This document shows, piece after piece, positions 52,125 to 60,951 of a stretch of 64,000 bases of DNA. Under the pieces are notes generated by a model. The model ran no database searches, was not told where the DNA came from, and was given only the letters and a program-made list of their open reading frames with translations. Numbering within the stretch: position 1 is the stretch's first letter; the number at the start of each line of letters is the position of its first letter. The DNA is from CBETVX01 sp965539935 (GTDB lineage Bacteria > Bacillota > Clostridia > Peptostreptococcales > Caminicellaceae). The stretch is from contig CBETVX010000009.1 of assembly GCA_965539935.1 (NCBI GenBank), positions 5,034 to 69,033 of the forward strand, in the 5' to 3' direction. Both the position numbers and the translations under genes were made by a program.

Positions 52125-52147
52125 AAGGCACCCCTAAAGGGTGCCTT
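52125..52147 (-). terminator. Attenuating hairpin between dnaK and dnaJ
   Basis: AAGGCACCC (52125-52133) and GGGTGCCTT (52139-52147) form a strong 9-bp stem. The sequence after it on the minus strand (ATGGTTGTTG) is a poor T tract, so partial termination or mRNA stabilisation of dnaK is likely. Confidence 0.55.
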
Positions 52148-52154
52148 GCCTATT

Positions 52155-53993
52155 TTATTCTTCATCATCAACTACTTCATAATCGGCATCAACTACATCT
52201 TCATTTTTCTTTGAATTCTCGTTTGTATTTTCTGTACCTGATTGAGAATTTTGCTGAGCAGCCTGTTGATACATTGTTTGAGAAATGGTATGGAATGCAG
52301 CTGTTAGCTCTTCAGTTGCCTTCTTAATTTCTTCTACATTGTCTCCTTCAAGTGCTTTCTTAAGTGCATTAAGTTTTTCTTCAATTTTTGCCTTTTCTTC
52401 CCCCGTTACCTTATCTCCTAATTCATTTAATGTCTTCTCTGTTTGATAAACTAATGAATCTGCTTGATTTCGGGCTTCAATAGTTTCTTTCTTCTTTTTA
52501 TCTTCTTCGGCAAATTGCTCAGCTTCTTTAACTTTTTTCTCGATTTCTTCTTCACTAAGGTTTGTTGATGCAGTAATAGTTATCTTTTGTTCTTTTCCTG
52601 TTCCAAGGTCCTTTGCTGAAACATGAACTATACCATTTGCATCAATATCAAATGTAACTTCTATTTGTGGTACTCCTCTTGGTGCTGGTGGTATACCAGT
52701 AAGTTGGAATCTTCCAAGGGTTGAATTATCCTTTGCCATTTGTCTTTCCCCTTGAAGGACATGTATATCAACAGCAGTTTGATTATCAGCAGCTGTAGAG
52801 AATATTTGACTCTTCTTAGTTGGAATAGTGGTATTTCTCTCAATAAGTTTTGTAAATACTCCACCAAGAGTCTCAATTCCTAATGATAAAGGAGTAACAT
52901 CTAATAATAATAGATCTTTAACTTCACCAGTTAAAACTCCCGCTTGTATAGCAGCACCAATTGCTACACATTCATCAGGATTTACGCCTTTATAAGGATC
53001 TTTATTAATTAATTTTTTGATTGCTTCTTGTACTGCTGGAATTCTAGTAGAACCACCTACTAAAATAACTTTATCTATATCCGATGGTGATAAATTTGCA
53101 TCTCCAAGGGCTTTTCTAGTTGGTTCTAAAGTAGCTTCTACTAAATGTGCACTTAACTGTTCAAATTTAGCTCTAGTTAAATCCATGTTTAGATGTAATG
53201 GTCCTGAAGATGAAGCAGTAATAAATGGTAAATTTATATTTGTTGTTTGAACTGATGATAATTCTTTCTTAGCCTTTTCTGCTGCATCTTTAAGTCTTTG
53301 TAATGACATATTATCGTTACGAAGATCAATACCATGTTCTTTTTTGAATTCTTCAGCTATATAATCTATAATAACTTTATCGAAGTCATCACCACCTAGA
53401 TGATTATTACCATTTGTGGCTATAACTTCAAATACTCCATCTCCCAATTCAAGAATAGATACGTCAAAGGTTCCTCCACCTAAATCAAATACTAAAATCT
53501 TTTGATTTTCATCTTCTTTATCCATACCATATGCTAGTGAAGCTGCAGTAGGCTCATTTATTATTCTTCTAACATTAAGACCTGCTATTTTTCCAGCATC
53601 CTTAGTAGCTTGTCTTTGGCTATCTGTAAAATATGCTGGTACTGTAATAACTACATCAGTTACGGTTTCTCCTAAATAGCTTTCTGCATCTGCTTTTAGC
53701 TTCTGTAATATCATAGCAGATATATCCTGTGGAGTATATTCTTTATCGTCAATTTTAACTTTATAATCTGTACCCATATGACGTTTAATAGACATAATTG
53801 TTCTATCTGGATTTGTTATAGCCTGTCTTTTAGCTGGCTCACCTACTAATCTTTCTCCACTCTTTGCAAAAGCTACTATAGATGGAGTAGTTCTATTACC
53901 CTCAGCATTTGGAATAACAACTGGCTCTCCACCTTCTAATACTGATACACATGAGTTAGTAGTTCCTAAGTCTATTCCTATAACTTTTCCCAT
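52155..53993 (-). CDS. dnaK: Chaperone DnaK (Hsp70)
   Basis: A 612-residue Hsp70: ATPase domain (GIDLGTTNSCV; FDLGGGTFDVSILE; VGGSTRIPAVQ), the linker LLLLDVTPLSLGIET, substrate-binding domain and a C-terminal lid ending in the acidic DADYEVVDDEE. The ATG at 53993 has AAGGAGGAAGTTAAC before it; a start seven codons earlier lacks an RBS. In the heat-shock operon under HrcA/CIRCE control. Confidence 0.98.
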   Translation of the reverse strand: MGKVIGIDLGTTNSCVSVLEGGEPVVIPNAEGNRTTPSIVAFAKSGERLVGEPAKRQAITNPDRTIMSIKRHMGTDYKVKIDDKEYTPQDISAMILQKLKADAESYLGETVTDVVITVPAYFTDSQRQATKDAGKIAGLNVRRIINEPTAASLAYGMDKEDENQKILVFDLGGGTFDVSILELGDGVFEVIATNGNNHLGGDDFDKVIIDYIAEEFKKEHGIDLRNDNMSLQRLKDAAEKAKKELSSVQTTNINLPFITASSSGPLHLNMDLTRAKFEQLSAHLVEATLEPTRKALGDANLSPSDIDKVILVGGSTRIPAVQEAIKKLINKDPYKGVNPDECVAIGAAIQAGVLTGEVKDLLLLDVTPLSLGIETLGGVFTKLIERNTTIPTKKSQIFSTAADNQTAVDIHVLQGERQMAKDNSTLGRFQLTGIPPAPRGVPQIEVTFDIDANGIVHVSAKDLGTGKEQKITITASTNLSEEEIEKKVKEAEQFAEEDKKKKETIEARNQADSLVYQTEKTLNELGDKVTGEEKAKIEEKLNALKKALEGDNVEEIKKATEELTAAFHTISQTMYQQAAQQNSQSGTENTNENSKKNEDVVDADYEVVDDEE

Positions 53994-54041
53994 GTTAACT
54001 TCCTCCTTAATCAAAATATATTAATATTTTTATAAATTATT

Positions 54042-54623
54042 TTATTTAGATACTTTCACCATACTTGGTCTTATAACCTTGGAATGTAGCATATATCCTT
54101 TTTGGAAAACTTCAATAATTGTATTAGGTTCACTTTCTTCAGATTCATCTTGCATTACAGCATGATGTAGCATAGGATCAAATTCTTTACCAATACTTTC
54201 TATCTCTTCAACACCATGTTTTTTTAATACATCAATAAATTGTTTATAAATCATCTCAATTCCATCTTTAATACTATCTTCACTATTTTCCTGCGATGTA
54301 CTTAAAGCCCTTTCAAAATTGTCCAATATTGGAAGTATATCCTTGATGATTTTTTCACTTCCAAATTTGTATATATCATTTTTTTCCTTTTCAGTTCTTC
54401 TTCTATAATTTTGAAACTCAGCATTAAGTCTAAGATATTTATCTTTATAATCAGCTAATTCTGATTTAAGCTTTTTTGTTTCTTGATCCTCTTCTTTAAT
54501 CTCTTCATTTATTTCTTCCTTTGTTGCTTCTAAATTACTATCAATTTCCTCAGAGGAAAATTCTTCATTATCTTTACATTCATCCTTTTCCTCAAAATCT
54601 TGATTTGTTTTTTGATTTTCCAT
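54042..54623 (-). CDS. grpE: Nucleotide exchange factor GrpE
   Basis: A 193-residue DnaK exchange factor. An acidic, coiled-coil N-terminal half (about 1-90; EEIKEEDQETKKLKSELADYKDKY) is followed by the conserved C-terminal domain (YRRRTEKEKNDIYKFG; FDPMLHHAVM; VIRPSMVKVSK). It lies between the chaperonin gene and dnaK. Confidence 0.97.
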   Translation of the reverse strand: MENQKTNQDFEEKDECKDNEEFSSEEIDSNLEATKEEINEEIKEEDQETKKLKSELADYKDKYLRLNAEFQNYRRRTEKEKNDIYKFGSEKIIKDILPILDNFERALSTSQENSEDSIKDGIEMIYKQFIDVLKKHGVEEIESIGKEFDPMLHHAVMQDESEESEPNTIIEVFQKGYMLHSKVIRPSMVKVSK

Positions 54624-54648
54624 TTTATCACCTGCCTATTTCCTTTAA

Positions 54649-56175
54649 TTATGATGTTCTTCCTTTAAGTATTAAATTTATTTTTAATATAGTTTCACTA
54701 ATTTCTTTAGCTTTTTTCAAGACACTACTTTTAACAGTAGCTGGATCATATAAATTATTAATATTTGCATCTATTACATTACCATTGTCAAAATCAATGG
54801 TGAAAAATCCTTCTTTATTATTGTTTTTATATGAATCTATTTTTTCAAGAATCTCTAAAGAGTTATAGCCTGCATTTTCTATCATTTGTATAAATGGCTT
54901 TCTTAAAGCTTTTATAACACATTCTATTCCATATTTTGATAAATCGGTCATCCCATCAGCGTATTCTTTTATTTTAGTAGCACAAAAAAGCTCAAAGGCC
55001 CCACCACCTGATACTACTCCACTTCGTGCTGCATGCAGGAGTGATGAACAGGCATCCTTTGCTATTCTTTGTTTTTCATTAATAACTTCTGGTGTTGCTG
55101 CTGAGATAATGATAGAAACTGCTCCCCTATCCTTAGGAAAAAATAAATTTATATGCTCCCTTTGACTATCATTTAATATACTCTGAACATAACCTAGATA
55201 AGTTTTAATCTCTTCAGGTTCCTTATTCAAATATAATTTGGTTATTAATCTAGCTCCAGAGTATCTAGCAATTTTTAATAATTGATTATTTAAAACTCTA
55301 TCTACTACAATAACTCCACCAGCTGAGAGTATATGTAAAGCTTCTTTATTTACTCCTCTGTCACAAAATAAAATATCTACTTTTAAGTCTACAATTTTTT
55401 GTGCCCAAGATTTAATTGTATCAATACTATTAATATAGTTTTTAAATCCTACTTCTGTACTTAATGATCCCTTGTCTATATAATCGACATCTAAACTATC
55501 ATTTAGTACTAATACTTTACAATTATCAAATTTAAAATCTTCATATTTATTTGTAGGATTTCTATCAATGATTATTCCATTGAAGACTTTGTTTTCATAA
55601 TCCTCTAATACTTCAATATTTTCACAGAAACTAAACTTTTCATCCTTTAATTTTTCTAATCCTAATATTTTACTGGCTTCATATATAAGCCTTGTGATAT
55701 TATGGTTTTCTCTGGCAGATATATAAGCTACATCCTTTAATAAATTGAAATTTTCTTTTTGTATTAATATTTTTTCTTCATCAACAATTTTTAATGCAAT
55801 ATCTAAACCTAATTTAATTCCTGAAATTATCTTATGTATTGGCACCCCCTTCTCAGCTACATTTAAAGCTTCATCTAAAAGAGTACCAAGGAGTAAAGTT
55901 AAAGTAGTTGTACCATCTCCTACTTCTCTTTGGTGGGTTATTACAGCATTGATTAATAATCTTGCCGCAGGATGGGTAGCTGATATTGATTTTAGAATCG
56001 TAATACCATCATTAGTTATAATTGCATTTCCATGGTCATCAACTATCATACAATCCATCCCTCTAGGTCCTATTGTTCCTTTAACAGAGGACGCAACGGA
56101 CCTAATGGCCTCAACATTATTTTTAAGCGCAGCTAATCTATTGTTTTTCTCATAATCATTTTGATTTATTGACAT
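54649..56175 (-). CDS. Group III (archaeal-like) chaperonin
   Basis: A 508-residue chaperonin of the thermosome/TCP-1 type rather than GroEL. The motifs are those of group II/III: GTIGPRGMDCMIVDDHG (about 33-49), TNDGITIL (54-61), EVGDGTTTLTLLLG (84-97), VVSGGGAFELF, and the C-terminal DPATVKSSVLKKA. Bacterial group III chaperonins are known from Firmicutes such as Carboxydothermus, where the gene is inserted in the dnaK operon, just as here between hrcA and grpE. It probably forms an eightfold double ring with a built-in lid and needs no GroES. It would be induced by heat with dnaK through HrcA. Confidence 0.92.
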   Translation of the reverse strand: MSINQNDYEKNNRLAALKNNVEAIRSVASSVKGTIGPRGMDCMIVDDHGNAIITNDGITILKSISATHPAARLLINAVITHQREVGDGTTTLTLLLGTLLDEALNVAEKGVPIHKIISGIKLGLDIALKIVDEEKILIQKENFNLLKDVAYISARENHNITRLIYEASKILGLEKLKDEKFSFCENIEVLEDYENKVFNGIIIDRNPTNKYEDFKFDNCKVLVLNDSLDVDYIDKGSLSTEVGFKNYINSIDTIKSWAQKIVDLKVDILFCDRGVNKEALHILSAGGVIVVDRVLNNQLLKIARYSGARLITKLYLNKEPEEIKTYLGYVQSILNDSQREHINLFFPKDRGAVSIIISAATPEVINEKQRIAKDACSSLLHAARSGVVSGGGAFELFCATKIKEYADGMTDLSKYGIECVIKALRKPFIQMIENAGYNSLEILEKIDSYKNNNKEGFFTIDFDNGNVIDANINNLYDPATVKSSVLKKAKEISETILKINLILKGRTS

Positions 56176-56232
56176 CTTTATCCCTTCACTTTACCAATTC
56201 TTTTACAAAAAGAAAGACTGAAAAGCTTTCAG

Positions 56233-57261
56233 TTATTGACTCATATCTTTAATAATATCATTTAAGGTTTTAGTTATATATTCTATAACGGGCACCACTT
56301 TACAGTAATCTATCCTTGTAGGTCCTATAACTCCTATTTTGCCAATTATCTTACCGTCTAATGTATAGGTAGCTGTAATCAAACTACAATCCTTCATCTC
56401 TTCTATTTTATTTTCACTACCTATTTTGATACATATACCATTATCAGTATATGAATCTAATATATCAAGGATAAGTTCCTTCTTTTCAATAGTAGCTAAA
56501 AACTCTTTGACTTTATTAACATCTGAATACTCAGGCAGATTAAAAATATTAGTTATACCCTCAAGATATATTTCTCTATTGTCAATTTCCTTTAGAGTAT
56601 TTTGTAGAATTGGTATCAGCTTATCTATTGTTGAACTATACTCAATAATTTCATTTTTTAAATGCTTAACAATCTCGTCGTTTATTTCATCTATAGTACA
56701 TCCACAAAGTTTTATCTGAAATAAACTAGTAATCTGATCAAGAGTATTTTGGGAAATATCATTAATTCTTAATAAAACATTTTTAACCATACCTGAATCA
56801 GCTACTAGTACAAGTAGTACCTTATCTTCATCTACCTTAACAAGTTTAATGTTTTTAAGCTTACTTTTATTAAACTGTGGAGATAAACTAATAGAAGTTA
56901 GTTTAGTAAGTTGAGATAATACCTTAGATGACTGATGGATCAAATCATCAATTTCAACTATTTTATCTACCAATAATGCTTTTATAATTTTTTTTTGTTC
57001 TGTTTCTATTCTGTATTGTTTCATTAAGCTATCAACATATAATCTATAACCTTGGTCTGAGGGTATCCTCCCTGCTGAAGTATGGGGTTGAAGTAAATAA
57101 CCCATTTCTTCTAAGTCAGACATCTCATTCCTTATGGTTGCTGAACTTATTCCTAAATTATATTTTTTGGCCAAGGTTCTAGAACCAACTGGTTGAGCAG
57201 TATTAATAAAATCGTCTATAATAGCTTGCAAGATTTTTAGTTTTCTATCCATTAGACTCAT
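56233..57261 (-). CDS. hrcA: Heat-shock repressor HrcA
   Basis: A 342-residue repressor that binds CIRCE and releases it on heat shock; GroEL-type chaperonins modulate it in Bacillus. Winged-helix N-terminus (DRKLKILQAIIDDFINTAQPVGSRTLAKKY), GAF-like middle and the YTLDGKIIGKIGVIGPTRIDY motif. The ATG at 57261 has GGAGAGTGG before it; an in-frame ATG eight codons upstream lies within the CIRCE element and is not used. Confidence 0.97.
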   Translation of the reverse strand: MSLMDRKLKILQAIIDDFINTAQPVGSRTLAKKYNLGISSATIRNEMSDLEEMGYLLQPHTSAGRIPSDQGYRLYVDSLMKQYRIETEQKKIIKALLVDKIVEIDDLIHQSSKVLSQLTKLTSISLSPQFNKSKLKNIKLVKVDEDKVLLVLVADSGMVKNVLLRINDISQNTLDQITSLFQIKLCGCTIDEINDEIVKHLKNEIIEYSSTIDKLIPILQNTLKEIDNREIYLEGITNIFNLPEYSDVNKVKEFLATIEKKELILDILDSYTDNGICIKIGSENKIEEMKDCSLITATYTLDGKIIGKIGVIGPTRIDYCKVVPVIEYITKTLNDIIKDMSQ

Positions 57262-57278
57262 ATAACCACTCTCCATTG

Positions 57279-57305
57279 TTAGCACTCTCCTTTAACGAGT
57301 GCTAA
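57279..57305. promoter_or_regulatory. CIRCE operator
   Basis: TTAGCACTC (57279-57287), N9, GAGTGCTAA (57297-57305): a perfect CIRCE element. It lies between the promoter and the hrcA ATG, so HrcA represses hrcA, the group III chaperonin, grpE, dnaK and dnaJ together. Confidence 0.97.
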
Positions 57306-57319
57306 ACTTTCTTGATTTT

Positions 57320-57348
57320 AAATTATCACTTAATTTTCTATTTGTCAA
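57320..57348 (-). promoter_or_regulatory. Promoter of the hrcA-dnaK operon
   Basis: On the minus strand TTGACA (57343-57348), 17 bases and TAATTT (57320-57325), immediately before CIRCE. Confidence 0.8.
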
Positions 57349-57365
57349 TATTTTTTATGATTTTT

Positions 57366-58505
57366 TTATCTTAGAAAAAATTCAGCAAATACTTGGTTTG
57401 AAATATCTATTCCATATGGAGTTAGCTTTATGTGTTTATTATTAATTTCAATCAGTTTTTTATTACTCAAATCTTGTAAAACTTCTTTATATATATTGAA
57501 AATTGATTCATTAAATCTCTTCTGAAATTCATCTATATTTATCCCTTTTTTTAGTCTTAATCCTAAAAAAATTGTTTCAAATATTTCATCTTTTCTACCA
57601 ATATCTTCTTTATATGATATAGGAGATTTTCCTCTATCTATTAGGTCAATATATTCTTTTATACTATTAGTATTAGCCAATCTAACATTATTAAAATAAG
57701 AATGAGCTGATACTCCTAGTCCTAAATATTCTTCATTATTCCAATAAATCAAGTTATGCTTACACTCATATCCTTTTTTTGCAAAATTGGATATTTCATA
57801 TTGCTTTAATCCATGTTGATCTAAAAACTCTATACATATATGATGCATTTTTCTATCCACTTCATCTTCAGGCATTTTAAATTCTTTATTTTTGTACATT
57901 TCATAAAACTTAGTGTTCTCTTCTAGCTTTAATGAATAAGCTGAAATATGCTGTGGTTCTAACTTTATAGCTTTTTTAAGTGTATCTTGCCAATCATTAA
58001 GGCTTTGATGGGGCAAACCATACATCAAGTCAATATTTATATTATCAAATCCGTTATTTTGGGCTAAATAATAGCTTTCTAAAACTTCTTTTTGACTGTG
58101 AATCCTTCCAATAAATTTAAGTATCTTATCATTGAAAGACTGTACTCCCATACTTATTCTATTTATTCCAAACTCTTTATATTTTTTAATCTTTTCTGCC
58201 GAAAGGGTCCCTGGATTTGTCTCTATAGTAAATTCTATTTTTGGGGCCACTTTTAAATATTTATGTATAGATTCAATAATTGTGGCTATTTCCTTTACAT
58301 CTATTGCCGATGGAGTGCCACCACCTATAAATATTGTATTTATGCTGTATTCTTCTAAAACATTTTTGTGAAACTTTATTTCTTCTATTAAAGCTTTTGT
58401 ATATCTTGTAATTAAACTTTTATTTATACTACTAGAAACAAAATCACAATATTTACATTTTTTTATACAAAAAGGAATGTGTATATATAGTCCTAATTTT
58501 TTCAA
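57366..58505 (-). CDS. hemW: Heme chaperone HemW (radical SAM)
   Basis: A 379-residue HemN-like radical SAM protein. The cluster motif is CIKKCKYC (CxxxCxxC, about residue 13), with FIGGGTPSAID next. It lacks the extra CxxxCxxxxC Cys layout of true coproporphyrinogen dehydrogenase HemN, so HemW, a heme-insertion chaperone, is the better call. The start is TTG at 58505 with AAGGAAGTG upstream. It follows lepA, as usual. Confidence 0.93.
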   Translation of the reverse strand: MKKLGLYIHIPFCIKKCKYCDFVSSSINKSLITRYTKALIEEIKFHKNVLEEYSINTIFIGGGTPSAIDVKEIATIIESIHKYLKVAPKIEFTIETNPGTLSAEKIKKYKEFGINRISMGVQSFNDKILKFIGRIHSQKEVLESYYLAQNNGFDNINIDLMYGLPHQSLNDWQDTLKKAIKLEPQHISAYSLKLEENTKFYEMYKNKEFKMPEDEVDRKMHHICIEFLDQHGLKQYEISNFAKKGYECKHNLIYWNNEEYLGLGVSAHSYFNNVRLANTNSIKEYIDLIDRGKSPISYKEDIGRKDEIFETIFLGLRLKKGINIDEFQKRFNESIFNIYKEVLQDLSNKKLIEINNKHIKLTPYGIDISNQVFAEFFLR

Positions 58506-58549
58506 GTTAATCACTTCCTTTATAGAAATAGCCACCACATATATGGTGA

Positions 58550-60358
58550 CTATTTTTCGTCATATTTAAGCACTGATAGAAATGCTTCCTGGGGAACTTC
58601 TACACTACCTAATTGTCTCATTTTTTTCTTACCTTCTTTTTGTTTCTCTAATAACTTTCTTTTACGAGAAATATCTCCACCATAGCATTTTGCTAGTACA
58701 TCCTTACGTAGAGCTTTTATAGTTTCTCTTGCAATAACTTTGTTTCCTATAGAAGCCTGTACAGGTATAGCAAACATGTGTCTTGGTATAACTTCCTTAA
58801 GCTTTTCACATATTTGTCTACCCCTTGAGTAAGCTTTACTTTCATGTACTATAAGTGAAAAAGCATCAATTATTTCTTTATTAAGTAATATATCTAATTT
58901 TACAAGCTTAGATCTAGAGTATTTCTTGAACTCATAATCTAAAGAGCCATAGCCCCTTGTTTTAGTTTTTAATGCGTCAAAAAAGTCATATATAACTTCA
59001 TTAAGTGGAAGTTCATAATGAAGTGATACCCTTCTTTCATCTAGATATTCCATATTAATGAAGATTCCCCTTCTTTCTTGACACAATTCCATCACATTAC
59101 CTACATAATCATTAGGAATCATTATTTTTGCATCAACTATAGGCTCTTCCATATAATCTATTTCACTTTGTGGCGGTAGATTAGTAGGATTCTGTATCAT
59201 TAACACCTCTCCATCGGTTTTTATGACTTTGTAAATAACACTTGGTGAAGTAGTAATAATATTTAAATTAAATTCTCTATCCAGTCTTTGCTGAATTATT
59301 TCCATGTGAAGTAATCCTAAAAATCCACATCTGAATCCAAAACCAAGGGCTGCAGAAGTTTCTGGTTCAAATTCCAACGCCGCATCATTAAGCTGAAGTT
59401 TTTCTAAGGCATCCCTTATATCTTCATACTTCTCACCTTCAGCAGGATAGACTCCACAATAAACCATAGGTGTGGCTTTTTGATATCCTGGTAGAGGCTC
59501 ATCACATGGATTATCAGCATTAGTTATTGTATCCCCTACTCTACAGTTTTTAACATCCTTAATACTTGCTGTAATATACCCAACATCCCCAGCCTTCATT
59601 TCTTCAACGGGTCTAGGTCCAGGAGAAAACACTCCTACTTCTACAACCTCAAATTTTTTACCTGAAGACATCATCAAAATTGTATCTCCTGGTTTTACAG
59701 TGCCCTCTTTTATCCTCACATAAGCAACTGCACCCTTATAACTATCATAAAAGGAATCAAAAATCAGTGCTTTTAGGGGTGCATTCTCATCACCCTTTGG
59801 ATGGGGTATATATTTTACTATTGCCTTTAATACATCAGATATATTAAGACCCTCTTTAGCTGAGATGAGGGGAGCATATTCAGCATCAATACCAATAATA
59901 TCTTCAATTTCTTTTTTTATTTCCTGTGGTCTAGCACTTGGTAAATCAATTTTATTAATTACTGGAACAATTTCTAATCCTTCTTCAACAGCCAAATATA
60001 CATTTGCCAGGGTTTGAGCTTCCACCCCCTGTGAAGCATCAACAACAAGTACAGCCCCTTCACAAGCTGCTAAACTCCTAGATACTTCATAGTTGAAATC
60101 AACATGGCCCGGTGTATCTATCAAGTTAAGTATATATTCTTCTCCATCTTGTTTATATACTAATCTAGTGGCTTGAAGTTTTATTGTTATTCCACGTTCT
60201 CTTTCCAAGTCCATACTATCTAAAATTTGGTCTTTCATTTCCCTCTCAGTTAAAAGTCCTGTTTGTTCTATTAATCTATCAGCCAATGTAGATTTACCAT
60301 GATCTATATGGGCTATTATACAAAAATTACGAATCTTGCTTTGACGACTATTCGACAT
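58550..60358 (-). CDS. lepA: Elongation factor 4 (LepA)
   Basis: A 602-residue translational GTPase that back-translocates or remodels ribosomes. G1 AHIDHGKST, switch II DTPGHVDF, NKIDLP (G4); EF4-specific C-terminal domain with YDFFDALKTKTRGYGSLDYE and ending SVEVPQEAFLSVLKYDEK. It begins a lepA-hemW pair. Confidence 0.98.
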   Translation of the reverse strand: MSNSRQSKIRNFCIIAHIDHGKSTLADRLIEQTGLLTEREMKDQILDSMDLERERGITIKLQATRLVYKQDGEEYILNLIDTPGHVDFNYEVSRSLAACEGAVLVVDASQGVEAQTLANVYLAVEEGLEIVPVINKIDLPSARPQEIKKEIEDIIGIDAEYAPLISAKEGLNISDVLKAIVKYIPHPKGDENAPLKALIFDSFYDSYKGAVAYVRIKEGTVKPGDTILMMSSGKKFEVVEVGVFSPGPRPVEEMKAGDVGYITASIKDVKNCRVGDTITNADNPCDEPLPGYQKATPMVYCGVYPAEGEKYEDIRDALEKLQLNDAALEFEPETSAALGFGFRCGFLGLLHMEIIQQRLDREFNLNIITTSPSVIYKVIKTDGEVLMIQNPTNLPPQSEIDYMEEPIVDAKIMIPNDYVGNVMELCQERRGIFINMEYLDERRVSLHYELPLNEVIYDFFDALKTKTRGYGSLDYEFKKYSRSKLVKLDILLNKEIIDAFSLIVHESKAYSRGRQICEKLKEVIPRHMFAIPVQASIGNKVIARETIKALRKDVLAKCYGGDISRKRKLLEKQKEGKKKMRQLGSVEVPQEAFLSVLKYDEK

Positions 60359-60447
60359 ATGTATTATATCCTCCCTTTAACGCTTAAATAATCTTAATAA
60401 ATTATAACATACTCCCCCTTCTTCGTACAGCATATTAATCAACAAAA

Positions 60448-60465
60448 GCCGAGCACTTACTCGGC
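60448..60465 (-). terminator. Terminator of the small membrane protein gene
   Basis: GCCGAG (60448-60453) and CTCGGC (60460-60465) pair with a 6-base loop; on the minus strand TTTTGTTG follows. Confidence 0.8.
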
Positions 60466-60506
60466 ACTATTTTATACAAACGATAAATCTATTTATAGAA
60501 TCTTTA

Positions 60507-60836
60507 CTATCTTTTTTCCGCAAAAATTTCTAACTCCTTTAAAGTATATTCTAATTTTAATTTAGTGTCATCTATTAGCTTATTAACTTTAGCAATGTTA
60601 ACTTCATATTCTTTTCCACAAAAAATCATTTCATAGTTATTATCATTGAGTTTTTTGTATCTAAATAGGTTATTTTCTTCTATCATAAGCATATTACGAT
60701 TTGATTTATCCACTGTATATAGGCCAATAGCCAGACATATAATGACCATAAATATATAAAATATATTTAATATAACTGTCTTTAAATATTTTTTTTTGCT
60801 TTGTTTAAAATTTTTTTTCATCTCAACTCTACTCAT
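60507..60836 (-). CDS. Small single-pass membrane protein of unknown function
   Basis: A 109-residue protein: Lys-rich N-terminus (KKNFKQSKKKYLK), one membrane helix at about residues 21-42 (VILNIFYIFMVIICLAIGLY), then an extracytoplasmic or cytoplasmic tail with a single Cys. It lies between spoIIP and lepA on the same strand with its own terminator. No known domain. The topology and position invite comparison with small sporulation membrane proteins, but that is a guess. Confidence 0.7.
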   Translation of the reverse strand: MSRVEMKKNFKQSKKKYLKTVILNIFYIFMVIICLAIGLYTVDKSNRNMLMIEENNLFRYKKLNDNNYEMIFCGKEYEVNIAKVNKLIDDTKLKLEYTLKELEIFAEKR

Positions 60837-60925
60837 ATTATCACCTTTGTACTTTAATAACGTAAAGATTTTAATCTTATTATTATATTGTTGACTTTCT
60901 GGATTTTTTTATTCCATATAAAAAA

Positions 60926-60947
60926 GAGATTCTATTTCTAGAACCTC
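60926..60947 (-). terminator. spoIIP: Terminator of spoIIP
   Basis: On the minus strand GAGGTTCTA and TAGAATCTC pair around GAAA and run into six T. It lies 5 bases past the spoIIP stop. Confidence 0.85.
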
Positions 60948-60951
60948 ATAT

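Noticed and set aside
56198..56225. Terminator between hrcA and the chaperonin gene
   Set aside because: CTGAAA and TTTCAG can pair, but the stem is short and AT-rich with a tiny loop; at most a weak attenuator.
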